From assembly GCA_964035575.1 (NCBI GenBank), contig OZ037836.1, forward strand, positions 62,001-126,000: 64,000 nt of DNA, read 5' to 3'. The stretch's first letter is position 1; every line of letters starts with the position of its first letter. Below are positions 30,640-39,127 of the stretch, one piece after another. The DNA comes from Rhynchopus sp. YZ270_cl-10 (Eukaryota > Euglenozoa > Diplonemea > Diplonemida > Diplonemidae). Made by a program: the position numbers and the translations under genes. Below the pieces are notes generated by a model. It had not been told where the DNA came from, did no database searches, and saw only the letters and a program-made list of their open reading frames with translations.

Positions 30640-31959
30640 TCATCTCAGCCTGGCGGAAAATGGCGACAGCCCTGCCATCACCAGAAACATTGAAACCACG
30701 CAGCACACAACGTAGCACCGGATCACAAAGCTGTGCCGAGGGATAACCTCACGTCCCCCCTTCTTTGGCACAGCAGCGACTACAGCAGGAGCCTTCTTCA
30801 GGAGACTCTGATCGTTCCTGCTAGGTCCCTGTGCAACAACCCGACTGTGCGGCATGGGAATCGCGTACGCCGAGCCCATTGTGGTGGACTGCGCACTCTG
30901 CTCCCCAGCGTGGTGTAAACTCGGGTGTCGGATGGGCTTCCGCACCTGGGTTTGCACCTCTGAGATTGCGGATGCCGAGCCGTGTAGGGTGGACCGCGCT
31001 CTCGGCTCCCTTGTGGGATGCAAACTCGGTCTCGGTTGCGAGATGGGTGTCTGCGGCTCAACCACCTGTGTGTACACCTCTTCAATAGTGTATGACGAGC
31101 TATCTGTGGTGTACGACACGCCTGCCTCCCCGATGTGGAAGACGTACTCAGTTACGAGGTTAGGAGCGCTGTTCCGGAAGGCATGTCCATCGGTGCGCAT
31201 CGCAGTGTACCCAGGGTAGCGGTCCTGTAAGGTGTCGTTCCAGTTGTGCAGCTCAAACCTATGATTACTCACGATGGCGGGCAACATCAGCCGTTGGTCT
31301 CCATGAATGCTGATGTGGACTGTGCCACCCTTGGCGAGTCCTGTTCGGCACCACGCAAACAGGCGATCCACAACCTCTGGGATGGGTGTTCCGTTATCTC
31401 CACAAGGACAGTTGAACTGCACCCTGGAGAACGTGCAGCCACTGGGCAAGCGACTCGCGTCGAGCACACCCACCAGGACACCCAGCGCCTCCAGGATCCT
31501 GATGTTGCTGGCCGCAAATTTTCCTTTTCTCTCAGTTTTGCGTCTAATATAAATGTCGGTTGCCACCACTTTTGAGCACAGCCAGGGGTGCCGCTTGCAG
31601 AAGGCCACAGCGAAGGAAAAGGTGCCCTCACCAAGAAGCAGGATGTCTCGGGTGCCGATGGCGTGTCTGTCGAGCTGGAGTGGTACAGCGGGTTGATGTG
31701 GGGTGTGAGAGCTGTGTGGTGCCCCCGTGGAGGGCAGCAGCTGTTGTTGATACTGATGATGACGGTCATGAGTGAGATGGGGGCTGCAGTTATTGCGGCA
31801 GTTATTTTCATGAGATTTGCGCTGCTGCTCAGTCAGGAACACCCTCCCTCGGTTCGACTTCGTGGCACCACACTTCGTGCAAGGGAACTGAACTGCCGCT
31901 TGAACTGCCTTAAGATAAGGCATCCCACTGGGCGTGTAACTCTCCTCAATGGAGTACAT
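30640..31959 (-). CDS. Zinc-finger BMT5-like protein, long linker, C-terminal TM
   Basis: 439 residues. Finger C27/C30/H50/C54 (CTKCGATKS variant), then a His/Gln/Pro linker resembling that of RING gene 1 (PHQPAVP). The BMT5-like domain (about 96-300) has GEGTFSFAVAF, QFNCPCGD and YPGYTAMRT. The Pro/Ser/Arg linker matches the gene at 25,771, but only one copy of the 25-residue repeat is present where that gene has eight. The C-terminus is a hydrophobic stretch ending FLVMAGLSPFSARLR, again tail-anchor-like. Start in ATAATGTAC. The contrast in repeat number between paralogues points to unequal exchange at the 75-bp unit. Confidence 0.8.
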   Translation of the reverse strand: MYSIEESYTPSGMPYLKAVQAAVQFPCTKCGATKSNRGRVFLTEQQRKSHENNCRNNCSPHLTHDRHHQYQQQLLPSTGAPHSSHTPHQPAVPLQLDRHAIGTRDILLLGEGTFSFAVAFCKRHPWLCSKVVATDIYIRRKTERKGKFAASNIRILEALGVLVGVLDASRLPSGCTFSRVQFNCPCGDNGTPIPEVVDRLFAWCRTGLAKGGTVHISIHGDQRLMLPAIVSNHRFELHNWNDTLQDRYPGYTAMRTDGHAFRNSAPNLVTEYVFHIGEAGVSYTTDSSSYTIEEVYTQVVEPQTPISQPRPSLHPTREPRARSTLHGSASAISEVQTQVRKPIRHPSLHHAGEQSAQSTTMGSAYAIPMPHSRVVAQGPSRNDQSLLKKAPAVVAAVPKKGGREVIPRHSFVIRCYVVCCVVSMFLVMAGLSPFSARLR

Positions 31960-32004
31960 TATGTTATGTTGTCACCTGTTAGATGTGTGTCGTATGTTTC
32001 CAGT

Positions 32005-32145
32005 AATTCTATTATTCCTTCAAAACTTCACACACAACGGTTTTTGGTTTTTAGGAGACACACAAGGTGCCAGGTTCTATGATATGCACGGAACCACCTT
32101 GCACCTCTTTGTCATCTTGTTTCCCGTGCAATAGGCGGGGAAAGG
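32005..32145 (-). repeat. Gene-family 5' flank repeat
   Basis: Upstream of the BMT5-like gene starting at 31,959. Ends abruptly at GGTTTCGC, where a telomere-like tract begins. Confidence 0.7.
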
Positions 32146-32149
32146 TTTC

Positions 32150-32173
32150 GCAAACCCGCAAACCCGCAAACCC
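32150..32173 (-). repeat. Short telomere-like tract at a junction
   Basis: Three units of GCAAACCC (complement of GGGTTTGC) lying exactly between two unrelated repeat families: the 5' flank repeat on the left and the CTCTTTGTTTTTCTC repeat on the right. Confidence 0.75.
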
Positions 32174-32179
32174 CGGGTT

Positions 32180-32352
32180 CTCTTTGTTTTTCTCTTTGTC
32201 TATTTTTCCTGCATTTTTTATTCTCTTCTTTGTACTTTCTTTTGTTTTGGTTGTTGTTAGATAAGCTCAATCGCCTATCGAGTTCTGTGAATAGCACGGA
32301 ACTCCTTTTCATGTGTATCCATGGAAATCAGTATCATATGTGATACCGGGGG
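32180..32352. repeat. Repeat shared with 24.3 kb
   Basis: Nearly identical to 24,299-24,468, ending GTATCATATGTGATACCGGG. Followed at once by the foldback element. Confidence 0.7.
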
Positions 32353-32353
32353 G

Positions 32354-33141
32354 AAATGCAAAAAAACATCGAAAGAGGGGGCACTTTAATTTATCATTTG
32401 GAAACCCTTTCCACTTTACGCGTTGTTCATTTTTGTCTTTTTTATTCTCGAAAAAATCGGTTCATCCAATCGTGCCGGTTGCCGAGAGGCAGACCAGAGT
32501 CCTCCTCTTCCGCAATATCAGGCGCCCTTTTCGTGTTCATAATTGTATGGGCTGATGTCGGGAGGCACTTCCAGTCCAAAGAAATTTTGCATTTTCTCCT
32601 TTTCAAGCTTTGTATAAAACCGTTACTGTTTACTATTTTTGTGAAAAACACGGGAAAGACGGGCGGGACTTCCATTTTGTACTTGTGTCCAGACATTTGG
32701 AGGATATCAGTCGTTACGGAGCTTGTTACAGTAGATGATGTTTCCTTGCACCTGTCCAACATTGCCCATACAACTGGCATTGCGTTGAAGTTGAAGGACT
32801 CAACACAATACACTATAACTCATGTAGAGTGCAGCTTGTTCACTGCTCCTTTTTGTTGGAAAAGGAATACAGAAAAAACTGTTTGCTTCCATGCTCTCCG
32901 ATCCGCAAGAATTTGTGGACGTGGCTTACACGATTTTTTTTTGAAAAGACCACAAGGAAAACGAAAAGGGCACCTGATATTGCGGAAGAGGAGGACTCTG
33001 GTCTGCCTCTCGGCAACCGGCACGATTGGATGAACCGATTTTTTCGAGAATAAAAAAGACAAAAATGAACAACGCGTAAAGTGGAAAGGGTTTCCAAATG
33101 ATAAATTAAAGTGCCCCCTCTTTCGATGTTTTTTTGCATTT
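32354..33141. mobile_element. 788-bp foldback element with 181-bp TIRs
   Basis: Arms 32354-32534 and 32961-33141 are near-perfect inverted copies, starting AAATGCAAAAAAACATCG. The 426-bp centre carries a plus-strand frame that runs through both arms (32356-33033, 225 residues), with no domain I recognise. Long TIRs and small size suggest a non-autonomous DNA transposon that may have captured host sequence. No clear target duplication. Confidence 0.75.
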
Positions 33142-33248
33142 TTCCGTGTTTCTTAAGGAATCCTTAAGGAATTACCGGTAATTCGGGTTACCGGTAACTT
33201 ATTTACCTCTCTGGGGGAATCCATCAAATTTGTACTCGGTATTTTTAC

Positions 33249-33308
33249 TCGATTTTTGTTTTAATGAATTCAGAAACTTTAATCTGAATCCATTAAAACA
33301 AAAATCGA
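33249..33308. repeat. Hairpin with ~25-bp stem
   Basis: CTCGATTTTTGTTTTAATG pairs with CATTAAAACAAAAATCGA around a short loop; a second small dyad, TACCGGTAATTCGGGTTACC, lies about 70 bp to the left. Possibly a tiny TIR element. Confidence 0.6.
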
Positions 33309-33384
33309 ACAGAACGTCCTACTACACATTAGATCATAGCCAAATAGTTGCTGAGGTTACCTTTCAGGTGGGGGGGTTTATGGA

Positions 33385-33710
33385 CTGACCCATATGCTGT
33401 TTATGGTGCGGACAATACAATGTGTTCGAATGACAAAGAATAGGGGGAGATTGAAATGTAGAACGTTGAACACTCACCCTAAATAATAATCATTCTGATG
33501 AACATACTACATACAACATTGTGGCAAATCAAAAGGAAATTATTACACATCCAACGGGTTTGCGGGTTTACGGGTTTGCACTCGACATTTGGATAAAGAG
33601 AACTATAGAGATGAAAGGGGGTTTGGGGGGAAGAGTATAATTATTGAACGCATCCCCACACTCACTGTGACTTAGTCACAAAGGAAAAATAAAAGAGAGA
33701 AAAAAGCAGT
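33385..33710. repeat. Gene-unit repeat with inserted telomere-like tract
   Basis: The GCGGACAATACAATGTGTTC segment recurs at 35,530 and 37,187. The segment around GGGGGTTTGGGGGGAAGAGT recurs at 37,655 and 45,475. At 33,555-33,579 three GGGTTTGC-type units are inserted where the other copies read straight through (compare CCACTCGACG near 37,611). Confidence 0.65.
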
Positions 33711-33788
33711 CCACATGATTTCGACCCTCTGAGTTTGGTAGTCGGCGGTGTTTCGCAGACCGCAAAACTCAGGATCAAAATCATGTGG
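33711..33788 (-). promoter_or_regulatory. Conserved 3' hairpin
   Basis: CCACATGATTTCGACCCT pairs with AGGATCAAAATCATGTGG; the inner stem is GAGTTT/AAACTC. About 180 bp beyond the stop of the BMT5-like gene at 33,969, and followed by the box at 33,850-33,872. The strongest copy together with 35,733-35,811. Confidence 0.65.
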
Positions 33789-33968
33789 ACAGTTTGTCAT
33801 AATCAAAAGAAAAAATGGAAGAGAATAAAAAGGGGCACTGAGTTGTGCCTGAGAAGACTCCTCTGAATGGAGCAAAATTTGTTGTTGTTTTATAACCTGA
33901 ACATAAAGAGTTCAGTCAAGGCGCCTGTTATTGGTGTTGTGCTTTTTACGGGGATTCACCAAAAGCTA

Positions 33969-34958
33969 TCAGAACCAGGGTTCCTGCGGCTCAACCACCT
34001 CTGTGTGCACCTCTTCAATAGTGTATGCCCAGCCATCTGTGGTGTACGACACGCCTGCCTCCCCGACGTGGAAGACGTACTCAGTGACGAGGTGACTCGC
34101 GCTGCTCCGGAAGGAACCTCCATCTGTGCGCGTCGCAGTGTACCCAGGGTAGCGGTCCTGCAAGGTGTCGTTCGTGTTGTGCAGCTCAAACCCATGTTTT
34201 CTCACGATGGAGGGCAACATCAGGTACTGCTGTGCTTTCCGTTGGTTCCCATGACAGCTGATGTGGACTGTGCCACCCTTGGCGAGGCCCGTTCGGCACC
34301 ACGCAAACAGGCGATCCACAACCTTTGGGATGGGTGTTGCGTGATCGCCACAAGGACAGTTGAACTGCACCCTGGAGAACGTGCAGCCACTGGGCAAGCG
34401 ACTCGCGTCGAGCACACCCACCAGGACACCTAGCGCCTCCAGGATCCTGATGTTGCTGGCCGTGACTTTTCCCAGTTTTCTCCCAGTTTCACGTCTGACA
34501 CATATGTCGGTTGCCACCACTTGTGAGCACAGCCAGGGGTGCCGCATGCAGAAGGCCACAGCGAAGGAAAAGTTGCCTTCACCAAGAAGAAGGATGTCTC
34601 GGGTGCCGATGGCGTGTCTGTCGAGCTGGGGTATGGGTGGTACAGCGTGTTGATGTGGGGCGTGAGAGCTGTGTGGTTGGTAGCAGTTCTGCTCATGAGA
34701 GTTGCGATGCTGCTCTGTCAGGAACACTTTTCCTTGTTTCGACTTCGTGGCACCACACTTCCTGCACGGGAGCATGTCTCCTGCGCATAAAAAATGCCTA
34801 CCGTCGTACTCGCAGTGCCTGATCACACAACGCCCATTGCGCCCAGCTTTCAACAACTCTATTGCAGACGACGCCTTCCGCCACAAGTCCTCCACTGTGT
34901 CATCTGCATCCGCACGCACCTCAACTACGCCGAAACCCTTGATGTTCAGGATGTCCAT
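33969..34958 (-). CDS. Chimeric ubiquitin-like / zinc-finger / BMT5-like protein
   Basis: 329 residues. Residues 1-35 (DADDTVEDLWRKASSAIELL) match the first half of the ubiquitin-like domain that opens the LRR proteins (GADDTVEDLRRKVASAMGL), and the DNA match continues into the 5' leader upstream of the ATG. After a short unique stretch come the finger C65/C68/H88/C92 and a BMT5-like domain (about 115-320) with GEGNFSFAVAF, QFNCPCGD and YPGYTATRT. It stops soon after the domain, with no repeats and no hydrophobic tail. The start is therefore LRR-family type, not ATAATGTAC. A recombinant of two local gene families, apparently intact. A ubiquitin-like fold is doubtful because only half is present. 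Confidence 0.8.
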   Translation of the reverse strand: MDILNIKGFGVVEVRADADDTVEDLWRKASSAIELLKAGRNGRCVIRHCEYDGRHFLCAGDMLPCRKCGATKSKQGKVFLTEQHRNSHEQNCYQPHSSHAPHQHAVPPIPQLDRHAIGTRDILLLGEGNFSFAVAFCMRHPWLCSQVVATDICVRRETGRKLGKVTASNIRILEALGVLVGVLDASRLPSGCTFSRVQFNCPCGDHATPIPKVVDRLFAWCRTGLAKGGTVHISCHGNQRKAQQYLMLPSIVRKHGFELHNTNDTLQDRYPGYTATRTDGGSFRSSASHLVTEYVFHVGEAGVSYTTDGWAYTIEEVHTEVVEPQEPWF

Positions 34959-35294
34959 GTCGTTATGGTGTTGTGTCCTGATCTCTGTGTCTGGTGGTGT
35001 GCTAGGTGATCAGGGTGTGAATAATATAGTAAGTGCATAATTGTCGGGGAGCATTGGAGCCACTGGACAATGAAGCCTGTTCGATTTAGGTTGCTTCCGG
35101 CTGGGCGCCTCCTCCTGTTTCGCTGTGGTGGCAAATAAATCGTAAATAATAGCGCTGGCAATGCGGCTGGGCTGCTCATTCTACTCTCCCTCGTTGGTGT
35201 TGTGTATTGTGGGGTCGTCTGCACAGATTGAGAATACGTGAAGAACGCACGGGCAGAAGGAGACAAGAAGTGTGTCGTATGTTTCCAGTAATTC
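34959..35294. other. 5' region of the chimeric gene
   Basis: The first 60 bp match the LRR-family leader (GTGTCCTGATCTCTGTGTC here against GTGTTCTGAGCTCTGTGTG). The rest is unique and non-coding as far as I can see. Confidence 0.5.
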
Positions 35295-35415
35295 CATTTT
35301 TCCTTCCAAACTTCACACACAACGCTTTTTGGTTTTTGGAAGACACACAAGGCGCCAGGTTTTATGATATGCACTGCACCTCTTTGTAATATTGTTTTCG
35401 TGAAATAGGTGGAGA
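35295..35415 (-). repeat. Gene-family 5' flank repeat
   Basis: CCTTCCAAACTTCACACACA through TTTTATGATATGCAC. It sits about 340 bp from the chimeric gene's start rather than beside it, consistent with leader material having been inserted between. Confidence 0.65.
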
Positions 35416-35524
35416 AAGGTTTCGCACCTATCCCCTACTAGGGAATGCTGTTTTGATAATTTCAAAGTAAAAAAACCAGCGCGTTGCAAAACAGTAAGGA
35501 TGAAAAACGTTTCTGAATAATATT

Positions 35525-35895
35525 ATGGCGGACAATACAATGTGTTCAAATGACAAAGAATAGGGGGAGATTGAAATGTAGAACGTTGAACACTCACCCT
35601 AAATAATAATCATTCTGACGTGAACACTGTGAACACAGTGTCAAATCAAAAGTTTATAAGATGACCCTAAGCCTCTCATTCTTAGTCACCTTATCATATT
35701 AGTTGAAAAATAAAAGAGAGAAAAAAAAGCAGTCCACATGATTCTGACCCTCTGAGTTTGGTAGTTGGCGGTGTTTTGCAGACCGCCAAACTCAGGATCA
35801 AAATCATGTGGATAGTTTGTCAAAATCAAAAGAAAAAATGGAAGAGAATAAAAAGGGGCACTGAGTTGTGCCTGAGAAGACTCCTCTGAATGGAG
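35525..35895 (-). repeat. Gene-unit 3' flank with hairpin and box
   Basis: GCGGACAATACAATGTGTTC segment, then the hairpin 35,733-35,811 (CCACATGATTCTGACCCT against AGGATCAAAATCATGTGG, inner GAGTTTGG/CCAAACTC), then the box at 35,873-35,895. Downstream of the BMT5-like gene at 35,976. Confidence 0.65.
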
Positions 35896-35975
35896 AAAAA
35901 TTTGTTGTTTTATAAAATGAACATAAAGAGTTCAGTCAAGGAGCATTTTTTTGGTGTTGTACTTTTTTTGGGGGT

Positions 35976-36911
35976 TCAAAACCAACGCTGCCCCCAATAC
36001 CAGGGTTTCTGCGGCTCAACCAGCATTGTGAACACCTCTTCAATAGTGTATGACGAGCCATCTGTGGTGTACGACACGCCTGCCTCCCCGATGTGGAAGA
36101 CGTACTCAGTGACGAGGTGACTCGCGCTGTTCCCGAAGGCACCTCCATCTGTGCGCGTCGCAGTGTACCCAGGGTAGCGGTCCTGCAAGGTGTCGTTCGT
36201 GTTGTGCAGCTCAAACCCATGTTTTCTCACGATGGAGGGCAACATCAGGTACTGCTGTGCTTTCCGTTGGTTCCCATGACAGCTGATGTGGACTGTGCCA
36301 CCCTTGGCGAGGCCCGTTCGGCACCACGCAAACAGGCGATCCACAACCTTTGGGATGGGTGTTGCGTGATCGCCACAAGGACAGTTGAACTGCACCCTGG
36401 AGAACGTGCAGCCACTGGGCAAGCGACTCGCGTCGAGCTCACCCACCAGTACACCCAGCGCCTCCAGGATCCTGATGTTACTGGTCGTGACTTTTCCCAC
36501 TTTTCTCCCAGTTTCACGTCTGATACATATGTCGGTTGCCACCACTTTTGAGCACAGCCAGGGGTGCCGCTTGCAGAAGGCCACAGCGAAGGAAAAGTTG
36601 CCCTCACCAAGAAGCAGGATGTCTCGGGTGCCGATGGCGTGTCTGTCGAGCCCATCGCTGTTGTAGCCGTCATGAGGAAAGGGAAAGGGAAGCCACTGGG
36701 GTATGGGTGGTACAGCGTGTTGATGTGGGGCGTGAGAGCTGTGTGGTTGGTAGCAGTTCTGCTCATGAGAGTTGCGATGCTGCTCTGTCAGGAACACCTT
36801 TCCTTGCTTCGACTCCGTGGCACCACACCTCCTGCAAGGGACAACTGTGTACCACACATACGCCCCGTTGCAGTACATAAGCTCATAACGCACGTTGCTA
36901 GCAGAGTACAT
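35976..36911 (-). CDS. Zinc-finger BMT5-like protein, no TM
   Basis: 311 residues, start in ATAATGTAC. Finger C26/C29/H49/C53 (CRRCGATES, HRNSHEQNC) matches finger 2 of RING protein 1 and that of the chimeric gene. A LPFPFPHDGYNSDG stretch also occurs in the acidic start of RING protein 2 (LPFPFPDDGYDSDG), here placed after the finger. The BMT5-like domain (about 90-300) has GEGNFSFAVAF, QFNCPCGD and YPGYTATRT. The C-terminus ends shortly after the domain (EPQKPWYW), like the chimeric gene and unlike the three anchored members. Role inferred only from the fold. Confidence 0.8.
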   Translation of the reverse strand: MYSASNVRYELMYCNGAYVWYTVVPCRRCGATESKQGKVFLTEQHRNSHEQNCYQPHSSHAPHQHAVPPIPQWLPFPFPHDGYNSDGLDRHAIGTRDILLLGEGNFSFAVAFCKRHPWLCSKVVATDICIRRETGRKVGKVTTSNIRILEALGVLVGELDASRLPSGCTFSRVQFNCPCGDHATPIPKVVDRLFAWCRTGLAKGGTVHISCHGNQRKAQQYLMLPSIVRKHGFELHNTNDTLQDRYPGYTATRTDGGAFGNSASHLVTEYVFHIGEAGVSYTTDGSSYTIEEVFTMLVEPQKPWYWGQRWF

Positions 36912-36944
36912 TATGTTATGCTGTCACAGCCTGTCAGATGTGTG

Positions 36945-37080
36945 TCGTATGTTTCCAGTAATTCCATTTTTCCTTCAAAACTTCACACACAACGCTTTTT
37001 GGTTTTTAGGAGACACACAAGGTGCCAGGTTCTATGATAAGCACGGAACCACCCTGCACCTCTTTGTTATGCAATAGGGG
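36945..37080 (-). repeat. Gene-family 5' flank repeat, uninterrupted
   Basis: Reads AGTAATTCCATTTTTCCTTC straight through; this is the empty-site counterpart of the retrotransposon insertion upstream of RING gene 2. Continues to GGTGCCAGGTTCTATGATAA and GGAACCACCCTGCACC. Confidence 0.75.
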
Positions 37081-37179
37081 AAACGTTACGCGAAACTAGG
37101 GAAAGCTTTTTTTGATAATATCGAAGCAAAAAACCAGTGCGTTGCAAAACATGAAAGATGAAACGTTTCTGAATATGCT

Positions 37180-37440
37180 GTTTATGGTGCGGACAATACA
37201 ATGTGTTCGAATGACAAAGAATAGGGGGAGATTGAAACACTCACCCTAAATCAAAATCCTTCTGATGTGAACACCACAAAACTCAGGATCAAAATCATGT
37301 GGACAGTTTGTAAAAATCAAAAGAAAAAATGGAAGAGAATAAAAAGGGGCACTGAGTTGTGCCTGAGAAGACTCCTCTGAATGGAGCAAAAAGTTTTGTT
37401 TTATAAACTGAACATAAAGAGTTCAGTCAAGGCGCCTGAT
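37180..37440 (-). repeat. Truncated gene unit without coding region
   Basis: GCGGACAATACAATGTGTTC segment, right half of the hairpin (CTCAGGATCAAAATCATGTG) and the 3' box (37,364-37,386), followed by AGTTCAGTCAAGGCGCCTG as in the two complete units. The coding region that should follow is absent. 37,441-37,710 holds only the shared GGGGGTTTGGGGGGAAGAGT segment. Confidence 0.65.
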
Positions 37441-37710
37441 ATTGGTGCTAATAGCAGCTATACTGTTTTATTTTTTTGTGTGTGGAAGCGTGCAATGCAA
37501 CAAACGGTCGAGATCAAGCCTGATCAAGCGAAACGGATATATTTTTAGGTTCAAAAATCGCTACTAGACTCTCTCTGTCTATGTAGTTGGAAGAGAAAAT
37601 TATTACGCGTCCACTCGACGTTTGGATAAAGAAAACTAGAGATGAAAGGGGGTTTGGGGGGAAGAGTTTAATTCTTGAACGCATCCCCACACTCAGTCAC
37701 ACAAGAGAAA

Positions 37711-38318
37711 AATAAAGTGAAGTTATTAATGCAGGCACCTCCGACTGACCCACGTACGATGCCAGCCATCCGGATGAAAGCACAAGTACCCTGCGGCCAA
37801 CAACAGAAGATGTAAAAAGGAACCTAATGACTGGCCCGTACCGTAAGAGAACGAGGGCGGTTCACAACCGCTCGACAGCCGGCGGCCCACCTTCCGTTGA
37901 AGAGTTGTGAGCTTACAGGTACTGCAGTTCGCTGCACCCAACGCTTGATGCACGATAGTCTACACAAGAGAGCAGAAACCCAAAAACACAAAAAGGGGTG
38001 GGCGGGGGGGTCACAACATCTCTCTCTTGGCGCCCCATGCTGTACCGACAGTTGGGCCTCACCCTTTCTCTTAGGGATATACATGGACGTCCTTACAGGC
38101 AGCACACCGTAACCCAAAGGCGTGGCAGAGAGACTCCGTAGAGCGACTCTGGCCTGACCGCTGGCCATTTATGCTCCGGGTGCGAGCACCCATCATAGCA
38201 TAGGGGGGCCAGCCTGACCCAGCATTTATATACCCTGCCAGGGTGAACTTGCATAAAAGAGGGCAGGGGCGTTTAGACCCTGAGGACTAGGGGAAGTCCC
38301 GCATACCCCAACAGAAAG
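37711..38318. repeat. Long duplicated block, copy 2 (608 bp)
   Basis: Near-identical to 24,568-25,132 with one extra 43-bp segment near 38,110-38,155 (contains GGCGTGGCAGAGAGACTCC). The TATATA-bearing stretch and the final CCCGCATACCCCAACAGAAA are conserved. Confidence 0.7.
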
Positions 38319-38551
38319 AGAAAGGCTATGCACTGGTGATATAGGAGAGGCAGGGTTGCTGAAAAACAAAAAGACCCTGAAGGCACAAAAACGCCCCGCA
38401 TACCCCTCCTCGCCTCCTGTTTTGTAATCTCTCAGGTAGGAGACATCGGTTCGAGCGGTCAACACCTTCATAGAGTTTCTGGAGGAACGGACCCCCGGAT
38501 GCAATTTAAGGTCCAGCCCAGGACCAAATAAAAGGGAACACCGATTAGTGC
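38319..38551. other. Unique spacer
   Basis: A second CCCCGCATACCCC word near 38,394 is the only link to the preceding block. No gene or RNA recognised. Confidence 0.4.
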
Positions 38552-38574
38552 TGAGAAGACTCCTCTGAATGGAG
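38552..38574 (-). promoter_or_regulatory. Conserved 3' box near the small RING gene
   Basis: Same word as the six other copies, here downstream of a RING gene rather than a BMT5-like gene, so the box is not tied to one coding family. Confidence 0.5.
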
Positions 38575-38761
38575 CCAAAAAGAAACACAGAAAAAAACTT
38601 AAAAAAACAAAACACACACCCCCACCCATTCCAACAAAGAACACACACATTATGAGGTTTATACGATATAGACATAGACACAGTTCACCTTTTCCCACAA
38701 CACGACACGCTGATAAGGTTTTTGTACTTACATCCAGGAAGGAGGGAGGGAGACATGAAAT

Positions 38762-39127
38762 TCAATGATACAGCTTCGTGAGAGGACGCGCATCGCCTAT
38801 CGGACAACGGTACACCCCTGACGGGGAGTCCCTCCAGCACAGCCTGCACATGGTGTAGCCCTGCTCGCACTGCATAGGCTCTTCCATCCACTCGTTGCAG
38901 TTGGGGCACACATACTCTTCTGGGAACAGCGTTGCTGCCTCTGTCTCGGAGGGTGTGTATGAAGAGTACCTCTTCATATGCAAGACCAGGCTCTTGTTTG
39001 GGTCCAGCTTCTCAGATTTGCAGTAGTTTTCGTGCATCGGGCATTTATAATACATACGGAAGCCCTCCCAACACAGCCTGCACATGGCATGCCCGTCCTT
39101 GCATTTCCGAGGCACTTCCATACTCAT
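38762..39127 (-). CDS. Small double RING/U-box-like protein
   Basis: 121 residues from the first in-frame ATG. Two related cysteine modules: the second is complete (C74/C77/C87/C94/C97, ending YRCPIGD), built like the RING of the zinc-finger genes (EPMQC, MCRLCW). The first starts inside the module (CKDGHAMCRLCW, YYKCPMH); its expected opening pair, CHNC, is encoded just upstream of this ATG (39,131-39,142) in the same open frame. That frame runs on past 39,260 without an ATG, so the true start may lie on another exon, or the gene may be truncated at its 5' end. Upstream lies the LRR-family 3' flank repeat. Probable ubiquitin-ligase-type domain; function unproven. Confidence 0.65.
   Translation of the reverse strand: MSMEVPRKCKDGHAMCRLCWEGFRMYYKCPMHENYCKSEKLDPNKSLVLHMKRYSSYTPSETEAATLFPEEYVCPNCNEWMEEPMQCEQGYTMCRLCWRDSPSGVYRCPIGDARPLTKLYH

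Noticed and set aside
38445-38465. RNA polymerase III B box (GGTTCGAGCGG)
   Set aside because: Lacks the conserved TCC ending and there is no A box at the right spacing.
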